A stretch of 64,000 nucleotides of DNA, from NCBI GenBank assembly GCA_964017145.1, contig OZ024844.1, positions 186,001 through 250,000 on the forward strand, written 5' to 3'. Positions 1 to 11,176 of this stretch are shown here, one piece after another. The DNA comes from Agrocybe praecox. Lineage: Eukaryota > Basidiomycota > Agaricomycetes > Agaricales > Agrocybaceae. The first letter of the stretch is position 1. Each line of letters starts with the position of its first letter. The position numbers and the translations under genes were made by a program. Under the pieces are notes generated by a model. That model was not told the origin of the DNA. It did no database searches and was given only the letters and a program-made list of their open reading frames with translations.

Positions 1-1124
1 GAAAGCGTCAACGTTTCAAAATTTCAACCCTTGAAGCTTGAAGGCTGTAGTCGAATAATGACCTGCTTCACTCAGGCCTGGGATTGCACCCCGGCTCAAT
101 TTTTTTTTCAGTCGCGACGCGTTTTGGTGACTGGCTCACGCGCAATGAAGTTAGGCAATGGGCAGACATTCCCCAAATCAACATCGCATCTCACACTCTC
201 CATTTTCCAACAGAAACGAAAAGATGGTAAAAATGGTCCTCAATTTATTTCTCCAGTTTATTTGATGGCTGTATTAATATAATATAAGCGAAAGTGATCC
301 GCGTACAACCGAAGACCAGTATTTTTTTTTTTTGAATCCCGTTTATAGTCTGTATCGAGTACACTCATGTAGACTAGTTGATCTTAACGACCTATGTATA
401 TATATATATGGACCCCAAGCTACAGTCCGACTGGTAGGCCTAGCCTAATTGCGGCGGCGGTCGGGTTTACCCGTCTCGCTTCGTTAGACCAGTACATGGA
501 GCTCGAAGGTAAGGTTTTTTCTTCCGCATACGGCTACCTTTCGGAATATAATTACTTATAAGGTGTCTTTTTAGACGCATATATGAATCCAAGGATACGC
601 CAGTAAAAATAAAAGGCCTAGCAGCAATATTAGACAGGAAATTTGCAGTACGGCGCCCACCATACGTTCATTGCTACCCACATGGACTTACAGTCGGCTT
701 GCCTACGGATCACGTTTCGCTTAATACTCATAAAATAAACTGACTAAATAAAGTGAGAATTGAGGACCACTAAAAACCGTATGAACATAACGAGGCGCCA
801 ATCTGCGCCAATGAGGCATTGCTCGCGGACGACGCGTCTGACTGTTTCTACGTACCCAAGGAAAACACTGCCGCCGCGCTCCACTTTCACTATAGCTTAA
901 AGCGTCGGGTAAAAATCAACTATCTCCTTTCAGATAACCCTGGGAAACCAGCGCCCTTGATGAAACGTTCGACAAGTGCTCCAGGCATTGTCAAATCCAA
1001 CTAGCTAGGCGTCTCCGCCCTCACCTTCGCATTGATCTTCTCTCCAGAAGTGCTCGCAGGAGCTTGCTCCATAGCGGTCGCACCCAATATCTATTGAGTT
1101 AAAACTACACGCACTGCACACAAG
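1..1124. other. intergenic, no gene recognised
   Basis: No reading frame here has convincing protein character or splice structure. The stretch holds AT-rich sequence, short poly-T runs and one CTTGAAGCTTGAAG motif at about 30-43 that recurs elsewhere in the window. The last 100 bases are the likely promoter of the gene starting at 1125, but I see no clear TATA box. Confidence 0.5.
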
Positions 1125-2429
1125 ATGTCAACGACAGCCGGGCTTCGCAATGTGACTTTCGACGATCGTGATACAACCAATTTTCAGTATCAGGGCAACT
1201 GGTTTTTGCAGGGCTCTTGGAATGCGAGTAGTGTTGGAGAAAGCGGTACATTGTCGTCAACAAACGATCTCAATGCCAATGTAACTTTTGTGAGTAGTAG
1301 TAGTCTCATACTTCTATCGCTTTCAATAACGTGAGATCATTGAGCAGACGTTTCCGAGTACGTTTACCTGGTTTACAACGCGTCAATAGCTATTGCGGAT
1401 CACTAACTTCTTCATTCTATCGCAGCTCCAGCTGTCGCCTTCTACTACTATGGAATTAAAAGATCTAATGGTGCAACCTACGGTATCTGCATTGACTGCG
1501 ATCCCAACAACCGAGTTTTCCTGCCCATAGACGCTGTTAACGCCACAGACGATGGAAAGAACCCACCAGTCGTCCTCTTTTCATTCCAATTCAAAGGGGC
1601 AGGTGTCCATGAAATCATCCTTAGGAACCAAGCAGACCCTCGTTTTAATAATAACTCCCAGTTAACCCTGGACAGGTTCGATTTGGAGGTCGTTGATCCA
1701 ACAGTTGGATCTGCATCCTCTTCTTCCTCTTCATCGTCCCAAACCTCGTCCTTGTCCTCAACATCAAAAACCAATTCCCCAACGTCCAGTCCCAGTTCGT
1801 CGTCGTCGTCGTCAACCCCAATCGGGGCTATAGTAGGCGGCGTTCTCGGCGGCCTGGCCGTTATAATATTCATCGTTCTCTTACTGTTTTGGTTACGGCT
1901 ACGGCGAAGGAAAGCCGCTCTCGCACAATCAGAAGGACAGACGGACGAAGCATATCCTCACCAACCCTACACTGATTATGCTACATCTGATCCATCGCAC
2001 CTTGTCCAACCATTCAGTTACCCGTCAATGCAAGAATCATCAGGACCTTCCCTCGCACCTGTTAGCATGGGATACGGCTCTGGAAAAGGCGCCGCACGAG
2101 GCAGACACCCGCAGTTCCAACCTTCCATATCGACGTTCTCGGATGCCACCACAGCTGCGCAGACATCCTCGACGGCTATAACTACATCGTCGTCAGCGCA
2201 ACAGCAGTCAGCATCGAATTTCGGATCTGGTCCCCGAAGGGAACAGGATGGCGGGCCACTTCCATTACCTGAGGAAGATGAAGAAAACGAAGACACGCTA
2301 CCGCCGGAGTATGGTGCCGTGTTTGCTGCTCGCAGGGCAACAGTGAGGGGTGGTACAAACTCTGAGCGGGGTAGCGATCCGGGCTCTGGTGGTGCTGGAC
2401 CTTTGTCTCCTGTACGCCGCAAGTCGTAG
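1125..2429 (+). CDS. single-pass membrane protein, tandem copy 1
   Basis: Model: exons 1125-1289, 1348-1357 and 1426-2429, 392 aa. The middle exon is only 10 nt; it restores the frame and encodes the join TFPT before the conserved PAVAFYYYG block. Residues 1 to about 150 form a globular part with several N-glycosylation sequons (NVT, NAS, NAT, NNS) and a CIDC motif. A Ser/Thr-rich stalk follows, then one membrane helix (GAIVGGVLGGLAVIIFIVLL) ending in a basic WLRLRRRK stop-transfer, then a disordered tail of about 180 residues. No signal peptide is visible, so topology with the sequon region outside is inferred. It resembles unnamed Agaricomycete surface proteins; function unknown. The next gene is a tandem duplicate with identical exon 1 and exon 2 lengths. 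Confidence 0.85.
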
Positions 2430-3123
2430 TAATCTCGAGCAGGGTTCTGTAACGTCTATTAGTTTCTATGGGTACAGTAGTTGTACTTTGTAATAACAGA
2501 TTTTATTCCTGTCTGGTTTGAAAGTATTTTACGGAACCTTGGAAGGAAATTGTCACGCAATATGTCATGTATAATTTCGATCCTTTTTCTATCAAAGGCA
2601 TGACTGCACATATTGGTTGGTGGGGAATACTTATATGAGATAATATATCTTACATAAATGACAGTGAAACGAGCACTTAGCGCTCAAGGTTTTCAGGGAC
2701 AGCAGGCTACGGAAATAGCCGGAATGATAAACAAATGATAAATCAATCGTATATTGGAAGGTTTAGGCTTTAGCGCTAGATCAATACAAATGCAACCCTG
2801 TCATTTGGCGCTTAATTTGTGACAGACCGGGATGTTCAGTTGTACCAAAAGGGGGCTCATACAATGTAGAGAACTGTTAGAAGATATTAAAACACCTATA
2901 TAAAGCTGTCGCGCCTCTAAAGAGATTCGGACGTCTGGTCTGATGCGAAGGGTTGGTAGTCTGACTCTGAAACGGACCTTATACATCTCATTAAATTTAG
3001 CATCCTTATTACCTTGCTATGACGTTCGAAATTCTCTCGTCGCTCTTTCTGCAGTACAACCACAGGCATCAAGCCAGCTACTAGTACCCTATACGCCAGA
3101 AAACAGACGTTCATACTATCAAT
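2430..3123. other. intergenic between the tandem copies
   Basis: This holds the 3' flank of copy 1 and the promoter of copy 2. A TATA-like TATATAAA lies at 2897-2904, about 220 bases before the second start codon. No additional gene is supported. Confidence 0.5.
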
Positions 3124-4168
3124 ATGTCAACGACAACCGGGCTCCGAAATATGACTTTCGACGACCGAGATACGACTTATCTGAAATATCAAGGCAATTG
3201 GTTCACGAGTGGATCGTGGAACGCGAGTAACGTCGAAGAAAGTGGTACATTGTCTTCAACTAACGACCTTAATGCTAATGTTACTTTTGTGAGTAACATT
3301 ATTATGATACTATTCTTCCTCTTAATAATAATCTTGCATATAGACATTTCCGAGTAAATGTCCCCTTTCTACATTTCATTACAGCGCATTAACCCTACAT
3401 GTAGCTCCAGCTGTCGGATTCTACTACTATGGAATCCCCCGTTCTCGAGGCGGAAGCTACGGTATCTGCATTGACTGCGATCCCAATAACCGTGTCTTTC
3501 TGTCCATAGACGCTGTCAACACCACAGACGACGGAAAAAACCCACCAATCGTCCTCTTTTCGATGCAATTTAAAACCCCTGGCGTGCACGAAATTATCCT
3601 CAAAAATCAACCGGACCCTCGTTTCAACGGAAATTCTCAGATAACCCTCGACAAGTTTGATTTAGAGGTGATCGATCCTACCGTTGGATCTGTATTACCT
3701 CCAGATACAGCGGTTTCTCCTTCACAAATATCAACTTTGACATCAACATCAATCACCACTGATGTGGCGTTCAGCTCCAGCTCGCCCTCGTCGTCAACTC
3801 CGACAGCGGCTATAGTGGGCGGTGTTCTTGGAGGTCTTGCCATCCTCTTCTTCATCACTTCATTGCTATTTTGGCTGCGAATACGACGATTGAAAGCCTT
3901 CCGATTGGAATCACGATTCCAGGAAGACAATTACAGTCAATCTCATCTCACCCAAGCTTCCGCCTACACGTCCATGCCGCCGGAGTCTATATCAAGCTTC
4001 ACGGAAATCTCCTTTCCTACGCCTGGCAGTGCAGGATTCAGTGATGGACTCGGACGACACCCATTATCAACGACGTTCTCAGACACCAGCTCAGCTGCAC
4101 ATACATCGTCAACAGGCTTGTCCACCCTGCTTGAACTGTTGGCCGCACGTACACAGTCAAACGCTTGA
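3124..4168 (+). CDS. single-pass membrane protein, tandem copy 2
   Basis: Model: exons 3124-3288 (165 nt), 3344-3353 (10 nt) and 3405-4168, 312 aa. Exon lengths 1 and 2 equal those of the upstream copy. The ectodomain is readily alignable by eye: MSTTTGLRNMTFDDRDTT, TFPTPAVGFYYYG, CIDCDPNNRVFL, then VIDPTVGS. A Ser/Thr-rich stalk, one membrane helix (AAIVGGVLGGLAILFFI) and a basic WLRIRRLK border follow. The cytoplasmic tail is about 80 residues shorter and diverged. The pair is a recent tandem duplication in which the ectodomain is kept and the tail drifts. The role is unknown; a cell-surface location is inferred from the sequons and the single helix. Confidence 0.85.
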
Positions 4169-4835
4169 TTTTGTATGATGCCAGCAATGGTCTCTCTAAT
4201 TATAGTTACAGGGTTAGAAAGGATAAGATAAGATAATCTTGAGAGGACGGGCTCTGATAGAATTGGAAAAAATTTCCCCTTACAATGTTTAGATACCCTA
4301 ACTTATTATTTAAATTAATTCCAGGTACACTTTTTGTTGTGGGCCAATTAGATAGCGATTTCCCTTACACAACTTTGCAAGTTCCGGGACGTGTATACGT
4401 CTTACGTAGCACGCCGAAGACACGTTTTGAATTCCACCTTTTGTGAGGACTTTGGATTTTGGATGGAGTCACATCATCCTTGATCCTCATTGCCTAGATC
4501 TATGTGCTTAGATGAGCGAAGATATATCTCTGGCGAAGTAGAGGACGAAGACATTGAATACTACCGCAATGAGGTAGGCAACCCCTCGAGAACTGGGGAT
4601 GCCGATGGCTCCTGATCACAAAACGGCAGATATCTTAAGTCACGGACTATTTATAGGCCAGAGGAACAAGGCAGAGGAATGGCTTTTTTTGTTTGTTTGT
4701 GGTGAGTCACTCAATTCTTTTTTTAGAAATCGTCTGAACGGTACATAGGCAACCCTAATTGGACCATCGTCGGCGCTTTATGACATCGAGAAGGAATGAA
4801 GCATAGTTCAAGTTGGTTGGATTGTTGTCCTGTGT
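4169..4835. other. intergenic between convergent genes
   Basis: Short AT-rich spacer between the 3' ends of a plus-strand and a minus-strand gene. No gene or notable structure seen. Confidence 0.5.
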
Positions 4836-5581
4836 TTAATACGTATATATACCCAGAGACTCGCTAGTTTCTTTTCGGAGCATTTCTATGTACACCAGGG
4901 TGGTCACTATTAAATCGACCATGTCATTTCCCTCTGGGAAAATCTCTAGATACGCAGGTTGGCCATTTCCGATTAAAACGATTTGGTGAGGATGATAACG
5001 TGCTACCGAAGTAGAACCATCTCCAAGAACAAGCTAACAGATTTCTTTTGAGCTCCCCAAGTACAGAATAAGTCGAGTCCTTCAAATAAGCAACTCACCT
5101 CGCAGGATAGAGCTTCCAGCTTCCATATATACTCCCTCCCGTCTGGACCGATGAATGCACGATGTCTAGTGAATTGTGGATTTTGCATGAGCGTTAGCTA
5201 ATGCTTTTATACTACACCCTAAAGGTTATTTATAAAATGAATTGAAGCTTACCTATCCAAAGGCCCGAACCCCTTCTTCTTGAAAAAATTACTGGCAATT
5301 ATGCTTTCTCCTTTGTATGTAATGATCGACTTGCGCAGATTGTGATATTCGACCTTTGACAAGTGGGCAAACTTGTCCTGCATAGTGTTCAACTCCTGTC
5401 CGTGAGACGCGAGTGTCTGGGATGGGGTGATAATTTTAGAAATTTTAATCGTTCTGGACCCGACGCTCAACGCAATAGCTAGCCCTTCAGATTCGGTTTT
5501 ATAGATTGCCTGTCCTTCCTTGGTGGTGTAGAGAGATTGCCATGGCTTGCTAGTTGAGAGATATAGTATAGAAGAGGACAT
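4836..5581 (-). CDS. DUF6593-like protein
   Basis: Model: exons 5253-5581, 5099-5165 and 4836-5033 (complement), 197 aa, all in frame. The order of motifs fits the fungal DUF6593 family: an N-terminal LYLSTSKPWQSLYTT strand, the central FIGPDGREYIWKLE core split by introns, then ARYHPHQIVLIGNG, LEIFPEG and VDLIVTTLVYIEMLRKE at the C-terminus. The length is also typical. The function of the family is unknown; it is expanded in mushrooms. A TATATAAA-like box lies on the minus strand at about 5640-5647, some 60 bases upstream of the start. The family name is recalled from pattern, not from a search. Confidence 0.75.
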
Positions 5582-6360
5582 GTGGGAGACAAGACGTGGC
5601 AGTATATGCAGATGGATTTGATTCCACTACCATACGTGTTTTATATAGGTGTTTACTACCCCGGACTCCGTTGATACGGATAACCTATCATTCGTGTTTG
5701 AAAAAGACAGCGCCACTCTCCTAGTACTTGCGCCCATATACTCCATAGCAAATATCCCGTTAAAATGGGCGCAAGATTTCTTAACCCGGGTCAAAATCGC
5801 CCCCGGGCTTTGGAGCAACCTTGGAGCTTGGGGCCTCATGTTTCGATATCGCTATCTCAACGATACTTGTAAGTGTATACTTGTATTTGGCACTGCACCG
5901 AAGGGCTTAGCTGGATGAGTTACACTTTACATTTTTTTCCAGCAAGGTTCAGGAATGCGGTGCTAATTGCAGAAAAAATCACCTAGACCTGTGCGTAGAA
6001 TGCACTGCCTTCAAAATTTGGCTCCCTGTTAACCATCAACAGAAAATACCGGTCGCACTTTGGAGTGGTTGTAGATACTAGAAAGTTAGCATTTCTGATA
6101 TTACTATACTATTAAGCAGATGCGCAAGTTCGTATGTACCCGTTTGTTTTCGTACTTCCTTTGTGTTAAAATGACCGGGTCTTCGAGGTCACTCGGGTTG
6201 TAGTAGGGACCCTCGCAATCAAGCGAGGTTTGCATTTCATGTAGGTACAGTATAAATACAAAATGTGTAGCTACAATATCCTACAAAGCAATAAGGAGAA
6301 AATAAAATAAACAAGGGATAGTGGCATAAAATATGCCAAATGTCAATATAAGAATGAAAT

Positions 6361-6387
6361 GCAGATTATCTCCTCGAGATAATCTGC
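6361..6387. repeat. perfect 12-bp inverted repeat
   Basis: Arms GCAGATTATCTC and GAGATAATCTGC are exact reverse complements separated by three bases (CTC). It sits in a gene-free stretch. It could be a remnant of a small inverted-repeat element or chance; no partner copy was seen. Confidence 0.7.
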
Positions 6388-7167
6388 GGCTATCAAGTGA
6401 CCACTTCGTGGTGCGCTTGTATTTACCCCGATTATTCCAACACTTTGGTAAATCTTATTGTTCTTTTCACTCATTTTCTCATTTTGATCACGTATTTTTA
6501 TTGCTCTCGCCATATTCTATCCTTGGTCCTCCGTCTCTCCATTTTACCTCACCAAATTTGGAACTATTTCCACATATTATCATGCTTCAGTGTCATCTCT
6601 ACTTTTCTTTATTTTTGGTGCCGGAGCGAAGCGAGGCGCATGCCTTGTAATTATATATGAATTTTCGAACTGCATAAATACATTTCTGCGCCTAGTGTAT
6701 ATGCATGGATATCATCAGAAAAACTCTGGGACCTGTACGCTTCGTCATCAATTCGTCATAGTACCAATGCACATTACTCTCCCACACAACCACACATTAG
6801 CGACGGTATGATGATGTTGGCATCGCTGCCTCCGAGATGCCAGTCCCACACGCTCGGCGCCAAATTGGCCGGAGTTGTGCCAAATCTACTGGAATCATAA
6901 CATTCGGGCTTCCCATATATAGCATAATAACCGACGCACGAAATTTCCTGGTTACGTGTCTTTTTAGCGTTGCGTTCCAGGAGGTCAGTACCTTCAATTA
7001 TCTTCGTATATATTACTCCCGAGTAAGCGAAGTCTTGTAAGTTGTTGCTGATACTGGTTCCCGGAACTTCTGATATCTTATCTCTAGGAAATGTACATAA
7101 CAACAAATCATCCATCAGGCAGATTACTGATAGCTCAAGGTCTTCATGCATACAGAAATTGGCCCCT

Positions 7168-7175
7168 TATAAATA
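7168..7175 (+). promoter_or_regulatory. TATA box of 7TM copy 1
   Basis: TATAAATA lies 81 bases before the start codon at 7249. The intact paralogue at 37044 has TATAAA 79 bases before its start, so the spacing appears conserved. Confidence 0.55.
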
Positions 7176-7248
7176 TGGAGCTTGTAAGGACTACTAAGAA
7201 GCTATCCAATCCCTTTCACCTTTCAATTATCCGAGATAAACCAAAACA

Positions 7249-7964
7249 ATGGTAGGGTTACCATCGGCAACAATTGCTTTTAACTTTTTTTCGATTACTA
7301 GTATTGTACTACTCACACTAGTGCTATTTAACCGCCTTATTGTCGAGCAAAGTGAGGAGAACTTCTACTTGGCATGGCTTGGTCGTCTCCTCAATCATTA
7401 TGAGCGGCACAAATATCATGATAATGGGTCACCAAACCGGATCTCCTCCCAACGAAATACTTTGTATTTCGCAAAATATCCTGTCATGGGCGGCTTTCCC
7501 ACTGTACGTGCTGCAGTCCCCTCCGAGCATTGGAATGGGTCTAACACATATGCAGCAATGCTTTTTTTGGAACCGGACTTATCCTAGAAGTATGTCTGTC
7601 CGCTTGGGTGCTTGTTTGAAATTATCATGTTGACGAAGAACGAAAGGTTTGTCTTATTATCCGGAGAGCTGCTAAAGACTATAGTCCCGCACCTAGGAGG
7701 TACCATATCCTGGTAAGCAGGCTCTAATCTTAAATGCGCATACTATACTTATGCTGTGCTATACAGCCGACCATTATTCCTGTCGTTGCCTCCGTCATCA
7801 TATTGACCATATTCGCTACTGTGAGAATGATGCGGCGTGCCATATACTGTCAACTCTCGCTGCCGTCTAGAGACATTGCAAACGTAGTTCTCTGCTCAAA
7901 CGGAATCTGCGCGCGACCCATTGACGGGAATGAGATGTTATTTTGTCGAAGACAGTGATATTAT
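7249..7964 (+). pseudogene. 7TM receptor-like gene copy 1, 5' half (split by insertion)
   Basis: Exons 1-5 of a nine-exon 7TM gene: 7249-7503, 7556-7589 (34 nt), 7647-7712, 7767-7820 (54 nt) and 7888-7964 (77 nt). The 34- and 54-nt lengths equal those of both paralogues, and 77 nt equals copy 2. Recognisable blocks are FNFFSITSIVLLTLVL, then GTNIMIMGHQTG, then RDPLTGMRC. Exon 1 is broken by an extra T in the TTT at about 7326-7328, which shifts the frame just before the LTALLSSK block. The gene stops at a normal GTGAGT donor at 7965, after which mobile DNA begins. The second half resumes at 15889. The family is a basidiomycete 7TM group of unknown ligand. Copy 1 is judged a pseudogene from this frameshift plus a TGA in exon 8. 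Confidence 0.75.
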
Positions 7965-7982
7965 GTGAGTGATTGTGAATAT

Positions 7983-10072
7983 CAAACTTGTTCCCCAGAT
8001 TTTTGACCTGACGTGCTGTCTTGACTCGTCGGTGCCTTTGACTCTGGTCCTAACAGCACTCATTTGCTTGCGGAGTGCACGCACCCCTGGATGGCTGAAT
8101 GGGATGTTCCGTGTCTCTTCGTCGCTGGCTTTCAACAGGTCAGCTGGCTTGAGTTGCGATATGATTTGCATCTGCTGATTAAAGTTTGATTTCTTCATCT
8201 GCAGCACCGACGATCTGCAGACATCGCGTTTTTGACACACGCCGAACACTATAAATGGGAACTGATAATCCTTTCTGAAGCGTCGGTCGGCGTATGTCAA
8301 TGCCCATCTTACATGTGCTTCGTATGGGACATCAACCTCTCGGTGGATCTCAAATCCTCCCATCCCGTACGGGAAAAGGGTGGGGAAGCTGCCTAAGAGA
8401 TGATTGGCGTTACTTGGTCCTCCATCATTGCGTTGTCCGGTAATAGGATCTTTTCGTGAGTACTCATTCACGAAAGCGCTTCCTCGTCTAATAGTGAAGT
8501 TGTTGAAATCTTTTTTTGTGTTTTGCAGACCACTGTTGCTTAGTGCGTGGGCCATAAGCTCTGTCTCGGTGATTTCATCCCCTTCCACGTCTACGACACC
8601 TGACGCTTGTATGCTGATCAAATTGGGCTCTGTTAAAGGTTCGACTTCAACCCTTCCTACAATGTTGTGTTGAGTACAATGCTTGAGATAATTTCGTGCA
8701 TATACCTACCTTCAGTCTCATGTTCGTCATCCGATCCGCCCGCGTCATCGTCCACCATCAATCCAGCTTGTCTCATTGCGTCATCTATCAGTGCTGCTCA
8801 AAAGAGTTAGCATGGGATTGCTGGTTGTCGTCTATCAGACTCACTTGCCACGTCTCCACCATCATCTTCGTCTTCTGGGACATAAGTGTCCCGTTCTCTG
8901 TCCACTGCTTCAACGTCGGAAGAGTACTTAGCAGTCATTGTGATCTCATCTGGGATCCCATCCTCTGGCAGCTGTTCCAGCCGTTCCTCGCTGATCTCGA
9001 TATCAGAGTAAAGGGGGTTGTTGGCTTTCAGCCAAATCAGGGCCTCTCGTACCTTCCACCGTCGGACGCGAAACATTGATGGCATGGTCCCTTCTGGAAG
9101 TCCTTTGGGGCCAACAAAAGTGACTCCAATTGTCGCAGATATAATGGTAGCTGGGTATGGCATCTCATTCCCTGTGATCGTCTTTCCGAGCTGAGCAGGG
9201 TCCATTTTATAGGTAGCAACATTCCCTCGGAGGCCGCTATGCATCTGGCTCTTATCCCACGATGTCGAGCCTCTCTTTTTCGGATAGAGCTTGATGATGA
9301 ATGCCGACGGAAAGTGTTTGGCTATCATGACCCGCTCGGGAAGTGTTAGGTTGCGTAGCGCGAATGGTACTTCTCCTATCCACATCCCATTTGCTAGACT
9401 GATCTTTGGTATGTGGTTCTTATTCAGGCTAGAAACACATTCAGGACAGAGCATAACAATAGCCTCGTCTTCATCCTCCTTTATTACGCCTTCTGGGTGC
9501 AGGACCATTTCATCGAAAATATCTTGTTTGGGATGGGGAAAAGTTGGTTTCAAGAGATGTTTGTTGGGTACGTCCTTCAAAGTATACTGTGATAACTTGC
9601 TAAAGGTTGTTTCCCTGGCGCACGCAGCACACACGCCTGTCTTCAATGCATCATTTCCTGTGGCAGAAATAAATTCTCTGACAAGATTCTTCAGAGTTTC
9701 GGGTGTTGGTCCACTCATGAATGAGCTGTTGATAATTTCTCGTGTGCGTCTATCGGATTCCTCTTCTTCGCTTGCATGGACTGGGTTGGGTGATGAGTTG
9801 GCATTTAGTTGTGTGTCCTGATGTTTGCCGTGGTCGACGGGGTCTGTTGGTGTAGGAGGGGTTTTTCTCTTTTTAGAATGTTTGGTGAAGCCACTGTCGA
9901 TGAGCTTCTGTACTTCGACATTGACTGCGTTCTTAATTTCCGGTGTTTGTGTGTCGAGTGTAGCTAGCAATTTGTTTCTTGTCGAGTAATCGTCCCTTTT
10001 CATTTTGAAAAGTCTCCTGCATATAGCTTTCAAGTTCTCTAGCGTGATCTTTCCGACAACTTTGTCTGCCAT
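7983..10072 (-). pseudogene. Helitron Rep/helicase gene, truncated after N-terminal part
   Basis: Exons 8845-10072, 8710-8793 and about 7983-8656 (complement) splice in frame. The N-terminal 420 residues carry a DUF6570-type block: CAACARE, a CPEC pair, and PFALRNLTLPERVMIAKHFP. The third exon carries the start of the Helitron_like_N domain (FPTLFPYGMGGFE, HVRWALTYADRRFRKDYQFPF, SKIWGTSL). Full-length relatives continue into an HUH endonuclease and a PIF1-type helicase; both are absent. Homology ends at SKIWGTSL, one or two bases from the proposed element end at 7982, and a short nonsense tail runs to 7938 in the host intron. It therefore cannot mobilise the element on its own. The retained portion has no internal stop, which suggests recent truncation. 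Confidence 0.75.
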
Positions 10073-10325
10073 AGTGACTGTGTAATTCGATGTGTCTGAA
10101 GAAGGCCAAGGTAATGTTTGCAGAAAAATACTGAAAGTCGTTACTATTGATTTGTTATTGGTTACAGCTCCCCTATCGGCCGCAGCCTGTTGGACCCGAA
10201 GTTGTTCGATCTTTGGCCGATACAGGGGTATGTTATTTGCATAAATGTTGGCTGTTTACAACTTGGTCTCTAACATCATTGTGCATAGCTTCTACCACCG
10301 ACCATTATTTAATTCTTCAAGGTCA
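10073..10325. promoter_or_regulatory. divergent promoter between Rep fragment and gene A
   Basis: These 253 bases separate the start codon of the minus-strand Rep gene from that of plus-strand gene A, so both must start here or share control. No strong TATA box is seen. Confidence 0.45.
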
Positions 10326-11063
10326 ATGACTGATTCACACGAAGACCTTTACCTCAGACCTTGGGAACAAGTGCGCGATGTGAATGTGCGCCGTACTGAA
10401 TTGGCTTTGACTGCTGCTCAGATTGTGAGGACTTCATTTTTTTATCTTTCCGTCCATATCTTCACGTCATGGTCTAGCCTGCTCATAGGAAAACAAAGTG
10501 TCTTTTTTATGGTGGTGGATGTACCGAGCCAAAAATTGTAACTGTTCCCGCATTTGACATGGCTGCTGCTATGCGAAGCCATTTGGACCTCAATGTTTTT
10601 GTGTGGCTACCCGGTGTGCCTTCTACGAAGGAATATTTTTCGGATCTCACCGCATTTCGTCCTACAATGCACCATGCCATTCGACGAGGACCTCAGGATG
10701 TCTGGTATACTATTATCCATTTTGACCAGGTGCGTCTTTTAGATTTATTATTATTATTAGTCATTATCTCTGACAGTCTTCAGGATGACGATCGCGAGCG
10801 CTCCAGTTGGACCGATGCATGTAATCTCAATAACCTGATTACTCCTATGCTTGCCGTGGCAGGTAATCTTGTCCAATGGCACGGCGATGTCTTAGTGGTC
10901 AAGTCGGACGGCAATAACTCCTGCTTGTTGCCTATGACCTCACGCGATATTCCGAGGGTAAACGATATGCTGAAAAGGTATTATTTATTTATTTTTGACA
11001 CATGCAAGATCTCGATCTGATGTAAATTGTTCAAGGTCGATGCTGGCCGGCAATCTCGCTTGA
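10326..11063 (+). CDS. element gene A, unknown protein
   Basis: Model: exons 10326-10424, 10478-10729, 10784-10977 and 11036-11063, 190 aa. The first intron needs the acceptor CTAG at 10474-10477 to keep frame. The protein has a small Cys-containing patch (KCLFYGGGCTEPK), a central soluble domain (DLNVFVWLPGVPSTKEYF, then DVWYTIIHFDQ) and a C-terminal VLVVKSDGN strand. There is no membrane segment or signal peptide and I recognise no family. It is the first of four co-oriented genes inside the insertion and starts 253 bases from the divergent Rep gene. The ending is the least certain part. Confidence 0.6.
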
Positions 11064-11176
11064 GTGTCTGTGGACAACCGACGACCTGTGATATATAGTT
11101 TTTGTACAATTGTGCTCCAATCAAGTCCTTTTCTCTTTACTCTCATCTTCCCACTGCCACTGTCTTTACGTTGGCC

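Larger units (their letters stand above)
5582..7248. other. intergenic, no gene recognised
   Basis: About 1.7 kb without a supported gene. Open frames here (for example 5649-5918 plus and 6774-7151 minus) have no splice context, no domain and no paralogue in the window. The region contains a perfect hairpin at 6361-6387 and a TATA box for the 7TM gene at 7168-7175. Confidence 0.45.

Noticed and set aside
1478..2422. Acidic minus-strand frames opposite the first membrane-protein gene
   Set aside because: Antisense of the Ser-rich stalk and tail.
5649..5918. 89-aa plus-strand frame
   Set aside because: No splice partner or similarity; probably random.
6774..7151. 125-aa minus-strand frame next to the 7TM gene
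   Set aside because: No domain, no paralogue, and it overlaps the 7TM promoter; likely chance.
9291..9821. 176-aa plus-strand frame
   Set aside because: Antisense of the DUF6570/Rep exon, which has recognisable motifs.
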